Assembly: GCA_009617715.1 (NCBI GenBank)
Contig: VTFK01000377.1
Span: 1-64,000 of the forward strand
DNA length: 64,000 nt
Direction of reading: 5' to 3'
Source: Plectrocnemia conspersa
Taxonomy: Eukaryota; Arthropoda; Insecta; Trichoptera; Polycentropodidae
Shown: positions 24,399-37,796 of the stretch, one piece after another
How positions within the stretch are numbered: position 1 is the stretch's first letter
Layout: each line of letters starts with the position of its first letter
Notes under the pieces: model-generated
What the model saw: the letters and a program-made list of their open reading frames with translations, nothing else
What the model was told of the DNA's origin: nothing
Database searches by the model: none
Translations under genes and position numbers: made by a program

Positions 24399-24938
24399 AC
24401 AGATGCGTAGCTAGAGAGATTTAGCGAGGCATATATCCCCGGGCGTCAGACTAAGGGGCGCTAAAATGATATGTGAAATTTTTGAGGCATACTTTAAATT
24501 AAATTTGCAAATCATAGTTTTAATTTTTCACATTTGATTATAATGACCAGTTTTCTATAGCACAATCAATAAAAAATAGTTGTTTTATTTTTGTTTCTTA
24601 TGTACATTTTTCTCTAAATAAAATTACCTATGTATATATTTCGTTAATTGATTTTTATATAATAATATAATTTAAAATTTTTAATGTTAGATGTTTTTTT
24701 AATTTTTACAGATCATTGGGACACATTGGGAAAACTGTAGTTTTTTAAAATGATGTTTACAATTCCATAGAAAATTATAGAGCTTCAGTATATTAGACAA
24801 TTTTATTTTATTTAAATTCAAATTGCCATTTGAAATATGTAGGTAAATAAAAATTGTGCAATATTTATAAATGGAGAGAGGGAGGCATTTGGATAGTTTA
24901 GCGACCGCGGGTGCCAAATACCCTAGTAACGCCTCTGT
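24399..24938. mobile_element. Possible DNA transposon with imperfect inverted termini
   Basis: The left end begins ACAGATGCGTAGCTAGAGAG. The right end reverse-complemented begins ACAGAGGCGTTACTAGGGTA. They match over about 18 positions with a few mismatches and one indel. The 540 bp interior has no transposase. No target-site duplication is evident, so the call is tentative. Confidence 0.42.
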
Positions 24939-25974
24939 TCCAGTCACGACGGTATAATTTTCGCCGCTCTTTTTTATTATTATGTATGTGCATTGAAATT
25001 CAACGATGTCTTATTGATATCACTACGTAGTGAAATAAAAAAGAAAAGGTCACAGATGAGTTGGAATGAACAAGCCACCGCCGTAGTGAGTAAAGGTTAT
25101 CTATCGGTGATTCGAGTAGCAGGGAATAAATGAACCAGCGAATCATAGCCAACGGACAAACTTCCAGTGATATTATTAATGATCATCAATGCAAGCATTA
25201 AATCATGAGACAGAGGATGAAGGGAGAGAAATATAAAATATTATAGTATGATTGTGATTTTTTTTATACATTTTAGTACATATTAAAAGTTTAGAGGATA
25301 AAAAGTTATATGTTTAGTTACAAAGGACAAATTAAAAATAAATACAACTGTCAAAATAAATAAAAAATAAAAACTACATTTGGTTATAATGAATTAAATA
25401 TTTATTATAATACTGAATTAAATATTTTTTGAAAATACATCTTAAACTTATTTTTCTATTTAGTAAAATACTAATAATTTATTAGAATTTGCTTTTCAAT
25501 AACTAATATGCGATAATATATTGCTTTTGGCCAAACCATTGTTACTAAATTTTTTTTTCATATGGCAATCCCACACAAGCATCAATCTGAAATGTAATCA
25601 GTACCAATGTCAGTTTGACATTTGACTCGCGTGCTTTTGAGATCTTCCATACACCGTCTGTTTTATATTTTCGAGGTAATTCTGAATTAAAATACACAAA
25701 ATAGAGATTGTAAAACATAATTACATAATCACAAAACATAAGTTAAAAGTCAAATATGTTTTTAATCAATCTTTGATAAAAATTCAATGACATCATCGGT
25801 AATTAACACCGATGACATCATGCCAGTTACATTTGCGGTAGATGATTAATAGAAAACGATAAAGAAACATGCGACATTTGAGCATGTAACGTGACATATG
25901 TCCAAATAAATTTATTTCATAATTTATTATTTCCCAAATTGTTGTAGATTAATATTTTTCAATCGACTTCTGAA
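24939..25974. other. Upstream region of the SLC36-type gene
   Basis: No gene is recognised. The stretch precedes the candidate first coding exon at 25975 and probably contains its promoter and 5' UTR. I see no convincing TATA box or initiator. Short frames at 25545-25739 (minus) are not supported. Confidence 0.35.
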
Positions 25975-26007
25975 ATGGTAGAAAACACTCCGCTCAATAT
26001 TATAAAA
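25975..26007 (+). CDS. Candidate alternative first coding exon of the SLC36-type transporter
   Basis: ATG at 25975 opens 11 codons (MVENTPLNIIK) and ends at a strong donor, AAAA/GTAAGT, in phase 0. The next recognised exon of the transporter begins at 30259 with AGC AAG ATG, also readable in phase 0. Splicing the two would give an N-terminus MVENTPLNIIK-SK joined to the MKEERQPLL start and a 489-residue protein. If this exon is skipped or non-coding, translation would begin at 30265. The evidence is phase, donor quality and position. No other exon of this gene was recognised in the 4.2 kb between. Confidence 0.5.
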
Positions 26008-29000
26008 GTAAGTTCAGCAATCAAGGTTTTGTTAATATGTTTGTTGTTTCCGGATGCTTTATGTTTTATTATATGTAAGCAATAGAGTTTATATTATTGA
26101 ATTGCTTGTGATAGAGTTATTTATGATCATGTATTTTATATATAAGCATGATGTGTTTTTTATTTCTTTGTACCTTGAAAATTGTATGACCTTGTTATTA
26201 TTATAAATTCATACCCTTATCTGATTGATAAGTTATCGAGTTGCATGCTTTCATTATTATTTCTTATCTTTTATGTATATATTATAGATATATCAATCAT
26301 TTTTTATTACTATAAAATTAAGAACTCAGATGACAATTAAAACCATTGTATTTTTATTATTATGCAATACCTGGCTCGGCACACGAGTTTATTTTTACTG
26401 CCAATTACCTAGTTTTAGAAATTAATTTTGTATAACAACAGTTAAAATATGGTTCTACTATTTGTATAGAAATGTAATGTGTTGTTCTTGCTGAAGTTCT
26501 GTCTCTTAACTAATCTCTAAGGGGCTTCGAAGATTGAGTTGAACTCTTTGAAAGCTGCTTCTTTTTTAGACTTAGAAATGTCATCTGGTTCGATTTGCTG
26601 TTAGTTCTGCTCGATTCGAGTTTTGACTAAACTCTTGTGTATTCATCTTGATTCTCCCATGATTCTTTGACCAATCCAGATAATTTATAGTTGAGTTGAA
26701 ATCTTTGTTTTGGAGTTTGTATAGCGTTTTTTCCATTGTGCGAGTGTCCTTTACTTAGTTAAGACAAAGATAAATTATTTGTGTTAATTAAAGATAAATT
26801 AAGTGCTACAATTAAGCAGTGTTGTCTGTGGGCTGCAGGCGTCTCTGAAGAAACCCTGAAACGGCTATGCGCATTATCTATTCTCAAGGCGATAAATATT
26901 TAATCCTTTATGATTCATGGCGCGAATTTTAATTCGTTAAGTGGTCTCCCAGGGTGTTGCATGTTAAACGAAAAAACCCATTTTATCTTCAACGCTTAAA
27001 ATACTTTTATGGCCGTTTTTACTATTATAATATGCGTTAATCCTTCCAGATGTAAATAGAGAGTGTTTCAGTTGACGAATCCGAGACGAGAAAGTGTGAA
27101 ATCCCTGCTAGCAAATTTTTACTCTTGTCTAATTAAAGCTGGATCTTGAATTTAAGGCTAGAAAACATTCTTAATATATTTGTAGAACTTTCTATTCTCT
27201 TACTTTTAAGTTTGGTCTTTTATGGTCCTTTGGTTTGATAAACATATTGTATGTTTTCCTGACACTCTTGCTGCAATTATATTTTATTATTTAACCTCAT
27301 AAGAATTTAAGATTAGATTGATACTTTATATTATGAATAAATTATATTTTTCGTGGGTAATAAGTATAGATAACTTTACAGATATGATTAAGTTGTGAAA
27401 TTCACATTTTATGATCTTACTTATTTTTAAATATTTCATTAATCATTGAGAATTCTTGCTCCCAATTCTTCATCATAAACATGGATAGTATTATTTATGA
27501 GTTTTTAATATGCATAATTTCTATAGAGTTTAAGTAAACTTTCCTGAAATTATAACACTTTTACTTGTACTTAATTAAGTTTCTTTTATCTGGAACTTTA
27601 CATTAATATATGAATATGTACAAATTAAACTGTTTTTTTGTTTTGAAAAAAGGCAGTACTAGGCGATTATTAATCATGTTAAAACTATAATTTACGGTGC
27701 CAAAGTCTTAAAATATTTAGACTTCAAATATTTGTAATGTTAACGACCCATTAAGAGCTTTAAACTCTTTTGTATACAAAAGTATGATCAATCTATATAC
27801 CGAATGATTAATGTGTACTCATGTAATTTTATTTACATAATAATAGTTATGATAATTAACAATTGGACGTTAAATTACGTAAATTACCAAAATAGCGGTT
27901 CGTCCAAAGATAAATAAATAATAACAATCTTGTGCAAAAATAGCAATAAAAAAATGTGTAACGCACATCATTTGTAGGTCGTTAAAGCAATTATTCACTT
28001 TTTTGAATCAAGTCAAGATTAAGTTTATCTCGCGACCCAATAATTTTCCACTCTGGATCTGAAACGTGATTGGTCATTGCTTACGCAGGTCAAATAAAAA
28101 TTCTGTACGGTTGTACATTATATATTTAATCATCAGTTTCAAATGAGAGTTGAATGTATCAACATCTGTTTTTGTTTTGCACAAGATTCGTTTTCATATA
28201 TATATAAAAATATTAGTTTTTTTAATAACTTGAATAAGTTTATAATTTGGATAAGATCAAACAGAAATATGAAGTTTCGAAATATTATATTGGTTATTGA
28301 TGTAAGTTTTCAGTTTGTTAATATTTTGTTCAATGTGTTTTGTAAATGCTTATATACTGTTTATATTTTGCTTTTGTAAAAAATATTTCTTTCTTTTCTT
28401 GATTGATATTACCATTGACATATTTGATAATTATTGTTTTTGAAACATTTACAATATTATTATTAATATACTGTAACAAGATTTAAATGTAAAAACATAT
28501 CTATATGTAAATTTTATATTCATTTTTGCTTTCGATTATGATTGATTATAATACATAGTACTTATTGCTTTTGTCTCTAGATTATAATTATTGAATTTTT
28601 TAACTATAAAAATATATATTTTTAGTGTAAAAATCGCCACAAAGATGCTTATTTGTTTTCAAGTTAAATTTTTTCATTATATATCAGTATATCTTAAAAA
28701 AATTAAAAAGCTTCCAGTAAGACACTTCCAACATGTTATTTTTATTTTACTTTCCCTAAGTGCCTAGTTGCTTGGAGAAAGGAGAAAAAAGGAATTATAT
28801 ATAATATAAGTATTGCTTGTTGTCCAAATAGACGGATTGTATTTTAATAAAAAAAAAATCAGTATATCGGGTTTAACATTCGATTTCCAAATTTTTGATA
28901 TTAAAACCGAACTTAAAGGTTTATAAAGTATACTCAAAATTTGAGTGGTAATAAAATCAAATCATTGAAGGTTATTTATATAGGTATAATTTCTGATATG

Positions 29001-30258
29001 TTTTAAATAAATTTTAATACTTCTTATACTTCATAGGCGAAAGGTAAATATATAGTATGTAACTTCATTTATATTAACTAATAAATATCTTTGTCTGTCA
29101 CATATTTAAAAAAACACCGACAAGATGATTTTTATCGCATTATACCTAAGTTGATTAGAAAATTTCGTTCATCTTGTTTCTATTTCCCATTTTGCTTTAA
29201 TAAGAAAACACTTATTTCATAAAAGGGTTGAAGGATATGTTGCCATGAAAATAAGAATTGTGACTTGCCTGTTAATCAAGAGTAAAAACATATTTTGAAG
29301 TTCAATTTAATTTCGCTCTTTTTGGATCAAAGAGAAAACAAATATCTAGGTATTTACATACATTAAAATACAAAATTCCATTCAAACTCAACTACCACTT
29401 GCCTCTACTTATCTATTGTATGTGACCTGATTTCTCAACTATAAATTTAATTAAAATTTATGTATCAAAATTGTGTAAATATTCAGTAAGAATTACACGT
29501 AGCTCTGTCCTCTAATTTGATTTGATTTGTTTGCTAAGTTGAAAGATTAAGTTAAATACAATAGTGGGTTTATAAGTAAAAATCAACAATTTCGTACTAT
29601 TCAGTTATTTTTTTTACCTTATTGTTTCAATATAATAAAATAAAAAAGATATTTTAAATGTTTTTTTTATAACTTGGAACTATTGGATTCATAGAACAAA
29701 TGGCAATCTAATTCAGATATATGCTATGTCTGTCGTTTGATTTAATTTTAATATTTATTTAAATTATAGAAATATAAGCTATATTTAATCAACCCAATTA
29801 TGTTTTGTTTATATTTATATTTTTTTTTCTTATTTTAAATATCAACGTTTATATATCAACGTTTCAATTTTAATTACACTTTTTCTACTTATCTCTAAAA
29901 GATAACACATGCTAACATATACTTATTTGATTATTTACAGTTAAAGAATAGCCTAATTAAAATTGTACAATAATACTTTAAAACATATTTAATATATTTT
30001 AATATTAAAATATACTGAGAATTATTTATTTAATAAAAAAATTGTCTTACATTTACCTAGGTGAGCTGATTTCAAGGTTTATTTTTACATAGTTATAACA
30101 TACCCGATCTATTTATTATATTTAACTTGAACAACCATGATGTTCAAACATTTATTATTTCATCATAATTTATTTTTTATCTTATGTTGCCAATTTTAAT
30201 TTGTATTATTACAAAATCCGTTTTTTTATTATTAAATGTAACTATTTTAATATTACAG
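26008..30258 (+). other. Presumed first intron of the SLC36-type gene
   Basis: No gene is supported inside. A 65 bp block near 27045-27110 is related to one at 61165-61235 (see findings). The 78-codon frame at 28143-28379 has no splice or family support. The region 26480-26960 has more balanced composition and may be a decayed insertion that I cannot place. Confidence 0.4.
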
Positions 30259-30264
30259 AGCAAG

Positions 30265-33200
30265 ATGAAAGAAGAGCGGCAACCACTCTTGATCAACTCC
30301 GGCGATCTGGAGGCTCAAGACGTGACTCATTTCACTGAAACGTCAATAACGGAAAGCATACGTGTTGACGGTAAATCTTCCAAAAATGCAGATGAAGAAG
30401 TATCTCAAAGCACACAAAAGGGCAATTATAATCCTTTGATGGAAAGGAACCTCGAACATCCGACTTCTAATCTTGACACTTTGATACATCTTCTGAAGGG
30501 CAACATTGGCACCGGTATTCTTGCAATGCCTGATGCTTTTAAAAATGCTGGTTTAGTTGTTGGTAAGCATACATAACGTTATTTTTGCAATTGAATTATT
30601 TATATATCATTAAATTTTATTGCTATGTTTAAGGTTTCTTCGGTACACTTTGGATGGGCCTCGTTTGCACTCACTGCATGCACATGCTAGTTAGGTGCGC
30701 TCATGAGTTATGCCATCGTTGCAAAGTACCATCGCTCGGTTTTTCTGATGTTGTTTACGCCGCTTTCGAAACAGGTCCAGAATGCATCAGAAAATATTCA
30801 AAAGTCGTCAAGTGAGTGTTGAAAATAATTGCTACTATATGTACATAGAAAACATTTTTATTCTACAATTTTTTAACATCTATTTTAGGAATGTGATAAA
30901 TATATTCCTCTGTATCACGCAATTGGGCTTCTGCTGCGTTTACTTCCTGTTTGTAGCTGCAAACATACAAGACTTTGTATGGAACTGCTTCGGCTACGAT
31001 CTTGGAGTTCATTGGTATCTGTGTGCACTGCTAATACCGATGATACTCTTGAATCTTGTGAAGAATTTGAAGTACCTGACGCCTGTTTCGTTAATCGCCG
31101 CAATTCTGACAGTCTGGGGTCTGGCTATTACTTTCTATTACATGCTGCAAAATTTACCTCACACCAATAGCGTTAGAGCGTTTTCTTCTTGGAGTCAATT
31201 ACCGCTCTATTTCGGCACTGCTATCTATGCATTCGAAGGCATCGGAGTGGTAAGAATAATTTTAAACACTCATAAAATACACTCGAAGGTCACTTAATGT
31301 AATGATTGCCAATTTTAGATACTGCCATTAGAGAACAACATGAAAACGCCTGAGGATTTCGGCGGATGGAACGGCGTGCTTAACACTGGAATGGTGATAG
31401 TCACGTGTCTCTACACTGCAGTCGGATTCTTCGGTTATTTGAAGTACGGCGATAGCGTCAAAGGAAGCATCACTCTCAACTTGGCATCTGGTGATTTGTT
31501 AGTATCTATCGAGATTATTTATTTATTTATGTTATTTGATTGTTTAATATATATTTTTATTTGTTTATAGCATGGCTCAGAGCGTGAGGGCTATCATGGC
31601 GGTCGCTATATTCATGTCGTATTGCCTGCAATTCTATGTTCCGATGAGTATAATATGGCCGCTCGCTAAACCGAAGCTGAAAACGGAAAAATCACAAGTG
31701 ATCGGAGAGAATGTTTTAAGGATGTTATTGGTGCTATTCACATGTAAGTTTTTTTTTTATAAATTTATTCGTTAGTTATGTAAAATCTGGGAATTTATTG
31801 AGATAAATGTATTGTACTGTACCGATACAAACGCTTATGTGCTCGCGTTACTTTTTAATTATTAAACCACAAAAAATGTGTATGGTAACCGGCCGTTCTG
31901 ATAAGGAAGACTGCCAGTATAAAAGAATTACAAATTTTTGCCAAACAGTCAGTAAATGTGTGATATAATTCATGTATGTTTAAATCATTACAACTACTAA
32001 TACTAATAAGATAAGAACTAATCTTTTTTTGTGGTTACCCTGTCGGATGGATATGGAAAAAAGGACGTATTTTAAAAGGCAAAATAATTGGCAAACTCAA
32101 TACGAAAAAGCCTTATTTTCTATACTCGAACCCATATAACTAAAACCCTTAAATAACTTAGTCAATTATATTGAAATACTAATTTGTTTAGTTCGTACTT
32201 GATATTCTAAACGCTTTATATATATTTTTTTAATTGTTATTTCTAGAAAATTTATTCATTAGTTATTCTAGAAAAATAATCTTTTTACTTGTCTTTTTTA
32301 GACAGATTCAATTATATAAGGATATGCCAAATAAACACTTTGAATAGTTTTTATCCTGCAATATATAAATCTTCCGAGTATTGTCATGCTGCAACAAAAT
32401 ACATGTACTCGGGAGTCCACGCTGTTTTGATTAGATTACAAGTCGAAGATAGTTTTTGAGGAGATCTGTGTTGTACTGTAGTAACAGTGTTACACCTGTG
32501 CATGTAAAGCCGTAAAATAACCCCTCGTTCATTGCAAAAGAGAATCAGCTTAATCTTTGCCACAGGTGGTTGTATGTGAATTTTTTCGGTTTTGGTTAGG
32601 AGGTATGACACCATTTATTGCATGCTTTCTTGTTTACCGGTTTTCTTGTTAGTGAATCCAGGCCTCATCCACATTAACAATTGCCATAACCTTATTCAAA
32701 ATTATCTAGCAGGTATTGATACGCCTATCTATATAAATCTAAAAGTGCATCGTGGACGATGTGGTGTGTTGATGAATGTCTCATTTTCAAAAGTGAAGTA
32801 TATTCGATCACTCGCACTTGGCGATTTTTCTTCATGATGCTTTTGAAGTCATGCCCTTTCGGAATATTCTAGTACATATTAAACTTTCATTCATCGATAA
32901 ATGGGTTTTTCCTCCTTTCATTACTCACAAAACAAATGACAAGCACTTCTCCATTTCGATGCAATATTGCAAATGCAGCAGTGATTTTAAACTATAACTG
33001 CTTTCGTGTTGCATGCCTAATTCGTTCTACACATGTCAACCGCTCTTTAAACTATATGTAACACTGCTGCCAATTTACAGGATTAATCAGATAATATAAA
33101 TATAATAAGCAGTAAGGGCCCAAAGTCAGATTTTTGAGGAACACCTGAAGTAATACAATCTGATGTGAATTCATATCCATTTTCTTATCTATCTAAAATA

Positions 33201-33741
33201 AGTGATTCTTGCCAGATGTTATCAAATACTTTACGAAAATCTATGCGAATAGTCAGTTTTCAAGAGTATCCAAGTAGATTAGTTGCTGTATATTTTTTTC
33301 CATATGATACCCTGTTGATAAGGAGTAAGAAAATAATAGAACTAATTGTAAACACAATTATATAATGTCAAATAAAATTGTTGTCAAAACAAGAATGGAT
33401 GCTTATCTGTCTAATTTTTACATTTATTTTAGACCCAGATTTAAAAATAATAATAATAATAATCTATGATTTATAATTTAACTTGTTTTTATATTTCAGT
33501 CGCACTGGCTGCAATGATACCGAACTTGGGCGCTGTAATCTCACTGGTTGGCGCCGTTAGCAGCTCGACTCTCGCTCTCATCTTTCCTCCGATCATCGAA
33601 ATCCTGACGTTCTGGCCCGATCGTCTAGGTAAAAACAAGTGGATCCTGTGGAAGGACATCTTCATTATGCTGATTGGCATAGCTGGATTCGGCTTCGGTT
33701 CGTACGCGAGCATTGCAAACATAATCTCGCCTCATGAGTAA
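30265..33741 (+). CDS. Proton-coupled amino acid transporter (SLC36/PAT family)
   Basis: Coding exons are 30265-30562, 30634-30811, 30889-31249, 31319-31497, 31571-31743 and 33500-33741; all borders are GT/AG and the frame is kept, giving 476 residues, a usual length for the family. The protein belongs to the AAAP/SLC36 transporters, which symport small amino acids with protons across plasma or lysosomal membranes. Seen directly: a polar N-terminus (about 1-70), the signature NLEHPTSNLDTLIHLLKGNI followed by GTGILAMPDAFKNAG at 82-96 in the first membrane segment, the conserved CTHCMHMLV segment, the ENNMKTPEDFGG loop, the YLKYGDSVKGSITLNL block, and QFYVPMSIIWP. About eleven hydrophobic segments are expected. 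Similarity is closer to the CG1139/CG7888/CG13384-type insect members (GNIGTGILAMP) than to pathetic, which has SLGTGILGMP, so no symbol is given. The 1.76 kb last intron is filled with transposon remnants. Confidence 0.93.
32340..32960 (-). mobile_element. Decayed mariner transposon fragment in an SLC36 intron
   Basis: On the minus strand, pieces of a mariner (Tc1/mariner, SETMAR-like) transposase can be read with frame changes: VNVDEAWIH around the first catalytic Asp (about 32660-32690), then TKTEKIHIQPPVAKIKLILF and CNERGVIL (32480-32590), then LLQHDNTR around the second catalytic Asp (32372-32398). Stops and frameshifts separate the pieces, so it cannot encode an active enzyme. Terminal inverted repeats were not recognised. 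Confidence 0.72.
33060..33345 (-). mobile_element. Decayed LINE reverse-transcriptase fragment in the same intron
   Basis: The minus strand reads KKYTATNLLGYS, then IRIDFRKVFDNIWQESL (compare the D-F-S-K-A-F-D core of Jockey-like reverse transcriptases), then SGVPQKSDFGPLLLIIFI, which corresponds to the G-V-P-Q-G-S-x-L-G-P-L-L-F block. Internal stops occur. It lies just upstream of the last exon of the SLC36-type gene, in antisense orientation. Confidence 0.62.
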
Positions 33742-36110
33742 GCGTTATTGAAATTATACGTCAAGTCAGAATTGGTTTGCAACCAACTCTATTATAATTG
33801 GTTGCAAATATTTAGTAGGCAAGTCCGTTGAAGTAATTAATCATTGTACATAATAACATATTTTATATGTTATTTTAGTAGTTGTCTCTATATTGTCTAA
33901 AGATGTATATTTTAGATGAAATTGTTGGGAAAGTTCATGCCGTTTCACATATTCACACAAATTGTGATATGTACTGTGATTTTGGATATAATTTATTACT
34001 TTAATTTTAACATTTTTAAGTTACAATTCAAAATTATTGAAAAACTTAAAGATTAAATGCATGACTTTTTTCTAAATTTTATAAAATATATTTTTTTATA
34101 AATTTTTTGATATGTATGTGATTGATACTATAACGTTGGTTATTCAGGGATCATTGTCGAAAATGGGGTTTATCGAATAAAACATTCAAACTCATTCAGA
34201 TTAGGCTTGGTTGAATTTATAAAAACAGGTTTTCAGCCATTAACGTAAATTAAAAAGATAATATTGCACTATTCAGTGATAAAATTAAAAATACATACTC
34301 TATCCAATATATTCTCTAGAAAGTCGATCAATTCTCAGAAAATATTATCATAAAATTCTACGGAAAAAAGTCATTTTAATGCAACACATATCGATTAGTG
34401 TATTGGATATATTTTTGGTCAAAGCTACATTACTACAAAAAGCTACAAAGCTACAGTAAATTACATTAACAAATTTTTAGTCAGTTATTAAAAATTGTTT
34501 GATATTATATACTAAATAGCAGTTAAAAAATAATACTATATTTTAGTATTTAGAATAGATCTTATTATATTTATCGAATACCAAAGCTATCTCTCAAATA
34601 TTAAAAAAATCTATGTTTAGTTATTCAATAAATAAATTATTAACAAAATAAACACGACTCATCATCAAATGTAAATATTGTGTTACATCTAAGCCTAATC
34701 TGTCCAAAGATCGAGTTTAAATTTTTATTTGCTGAAGCTTAGTGATATGTTTGAAGATAAATTGATATTTACATTCTCCGTTACATTATACATAAATATT
34801 TATTGTTAATTTAATTTATTATACATGAGACTATTTTTTTGGTTTTCTTCCATTATGAATATAAAATTTCATCAAATTATGTCACACCCACCGTCATGTG
34901 TTAAACACATTTTATACTATCAAAGTGTGATAACATCCGGCTGACTTCCATTATATAAATCACTCATATCGCAACTTGTTGATAAGCTTATTTATTTTCT
35001 CTTTAATTAGTACATGTACACTAAGACTAAAATAATCAAAACATATATTTATGTTCGTTGAAACCGAAAAAGAAATATATGAAGATGATTTAAAATAGAT
35101 TTAAAATTGTAATGTATTCCTGAATGTTTTTGCTGTTATATATATAATGCTGTTATTAATTTTTATTGTTAATATTCAGTATTATTTTACATGAATGTTG
35201 TTAAATATCGAAGTTTATATGAAATATCAGAAGCATTCCTTTAAAAAAACATTGCCTTAGAGGCTATTTATGAAGTTCTATAATTAAATGTTACAGTCAA
35301 ATTACAGACTAATGCATCGAGAAGCTATTTTTATTATAATTATTTATTTACATTTGTATACTTTCGCACCAAGTGGCATTTATGTTATAAAAAACACACT
35401 TTGTGATATTTATTATTACTTAGTTGAATTTATGTTTAGTTTTTAAGTAGTTAGAAACAGCTGCATGAGTTTCTTTCGCATAAAATGTATGTAATTTTTT
35501 AGTTAGTTGTATTTACTAAACTGCATTCCTACTATACTTTTAATAGTTAATTAATACCAAATTTAAAAAATGTTTAAGAATATATGAGGCTTTTGATATG
35601 TATAAAAATATGACTATTTTACAGTATTGAGTCTTTATGTTTTAGTAAGATTTACAAACATTTTTTTATATATTGTTATGTATCATTGTAATACTTATAC
35701 ATGCTTTATAAATATGAACTTTGACATTAAATATAATAAATTCCTATTGTATGATCTCAATTTCGAGCTATGCATGTATTTTTACTGTTAAAAAATGTTA
35801 ATTTTTTCAAAATTGCTCATTGGGCAATGCAAAAATCATATTCTAACAAAGACAATAATTTTAATATAGTAAGTTATAGTAAGTAAAGTTATTTATTCAT
35901 TATAAATATATAAATGTATTTTATGATATACGTAAATAAATGCGTGTAAAGGCACAAATCTTATTTTTTTATTATTTATTACCTAATGGAAGAGCTTTTT
36001 CAGTTGATTTTACCAAGATATGGTTTTATCCGATAATATATCTTGTAATATATTTTTAGTTATAAGTCTGAAACATGAATACAATACAAATTAGTATTTA
36101 TAGTGAATAA
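33742..36110. other. Convergent 3' regions of SLC36-type gene and fuzzy
   Basis: AT-rich DNA with no recognised gene. It must contain the 3' UTR and poly(A) sites of the transporter from the left and of fuzzy from the right. Many AATAAA-like words occur, so the actual sites cannot be chosen from sequence alone. Confidence 0.5.
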
Positions 36111-37796
36111 TTAAATAATATGCGAAATGTACCTCATGGTTGTAACCGGAACAACTGAAGCATATAAAACGCAGCAAATATTATAATCTTGTTTATATGC
36201 GTGACAATTGTGATACTCTGATCTCCAGTATGTTTCCGTGACAATACTGTCTTTAGGATCGTCTTCGTCAATCTCTTTCTTTTCTTCTAACAGTTGCTCT
36301 TCCATTTCTGATGGTGCATTATCGTCTAGCAAGCCGAAATCTTGCAACGCATGAAGATAAAATGTGCGTAGTATATCAAAGTGATGAGCTTCTGTCAAGA
36401 ATCTACGCCCGTAAACAACTGGCTGAAGACTTCTAGATGCAACGTATTTCTGTTCATCGTATTTGGATACTAACACTCTAAAAGTAATTTATTCTTAATA
36501 TTCGTAGCTCTTCTCTATTTAATAACGATAACAGTTTTAGCGACATTTTTCATCGCTATTTTAAGGACAAGATAGAAAATTAACTTCATTAGATTTACCC
36601 CATTACTCCGTATGGAAATTGCAACGAAGAAGGAAAATTTCTCGGGTATCTTTGCTTGGCAGTTTGCAGCGTGTCAAAATGTTGCTGCCAACAATTCAAA
36701 ACGATATCATTGACTTCGGATAGTATCGGTGCTGGACCGCATATAACAATCACGTGGACATCAGGCACGAGTTGACAGATGACGGCGCGGAATGCTACCT
36801 GATAAAAGTATAAACATGTGAATTTTATATATCAGCGGTCATAAGTCACAGAGATAATTTTTTTTAGTGATATTACATTCGGACTTCGCTGACAAAGATA
36901 GACAGGTATATCTCGCAACGACGCTTCTGAATCTATTGACACTAGGCGCAAGAGTAAATGTTTTTCTTGTGATGCGAGAGACTTCCAACCGATAGTTCCA
37001 CAGGCGAATCGACCACATATACACAAACATCCAAAAACACTACTCATTCTTGAAGTGAATGCTTCCAGAGCCGGCTGAAATAATGTGTACAATATATAAA
37101 TATCTGGTTAATCATATACTATAAAATAACGTAATATTTACTTCTAAAACTTGATTCTCAGGACAAAGTATAGCTTCAACGGCGTTAAGTAAAAATGCAG
37201 GTTGTGTATTAGATGAGCTCTGTGTATCTAACGATTCTAACAATTTCTCAATCAGTGGATAGCATGGTCTTAGATCGCGCTTCAATCTTTCCAGATTACG
37301 CAAGTTTTTCAGTTCTTCTAAGCCGACAAACATAATCATAGCATTGAAGACTGCGTCTAATAACGAATTTAGATCGCATTCTAAATTTCTGTTTGTGATT
37401 CCAATTAGAGTGACACTATAAAAAAATATTGAGTAAAATAAAGAACCAAATTAATTAAAGAACTTTATATGTAATACCTGTTATGATACTCTTTCCATAT
37501 CACAATTCCATTGTTGACTTTTACATTTTTCAATATCACATCTTGACATTTACTAAACATGCTTACACCGTTTAATGAGGCAATCAATGAAAATGGGAGC
37601 TGAACATGTTTTAAAACACAGTTTAAGTAATTCATTTACAATAATTGCTTATATTAAATAATCTGTTAAAAAATCTTTCAAGTTAGTTTCAAAAACTTTT
37701 GTTTAACTATAAATTTACCTTTTTCTTGTCTCCTCTTTTCTTCGAAAATATTGGAAGACCACTAAGAGTAGCTAATGCTAAGATATGCGTAGCCAT
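36111..37796 (-). CDS. fuz: Fuzzy, planar cell polarity effector
   Basis: Six exons on the minus strand: 37796-37719, 37599-37478, 37415-37142, 37074-36877, 36798-36599 and 36477-36111. All junctions are GT/AG and in frame, giving 412 residues against about 418 for human FUZ. The start MATHILALATLSGLPIFSKK and then LPFSLIASLNGVSMFSK, IVIWKEYHNSVTLIGITNRN and the later VIVICGP match the family. Fuzzy is a cytoplasmic effector of planar cell polarity. With Inturned and Fritz/WDPCP it forms the CPLANE complex, in which Inturned-Fuzzy acts as an exchange factor for Rab23-like GTPases through longin-type folds. In insects it controls wing-hair and bristle polarity. The C-terminus contains an acidic stretch (EEQLLEEKKEIDEDDPKD). 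The first exon is only 26 codons. It faces away from the Patsas-like gene, 1.5 kb upstream. Confidence 0.93.

Noticed and set aside
30915..31103. Antisense frame over an SLC36 exon
   Set aside because: Shadow of a conserved coding exon on the plus strand; similar shadows over Ror and Patsas-like exons were also discarded.
33165..33365. 66-codon plus-strand frame in the last SLC36 intron
   Set aside because: It is the reverse of a decayed LINE reverse-transcriptase fragment on the minus strand.
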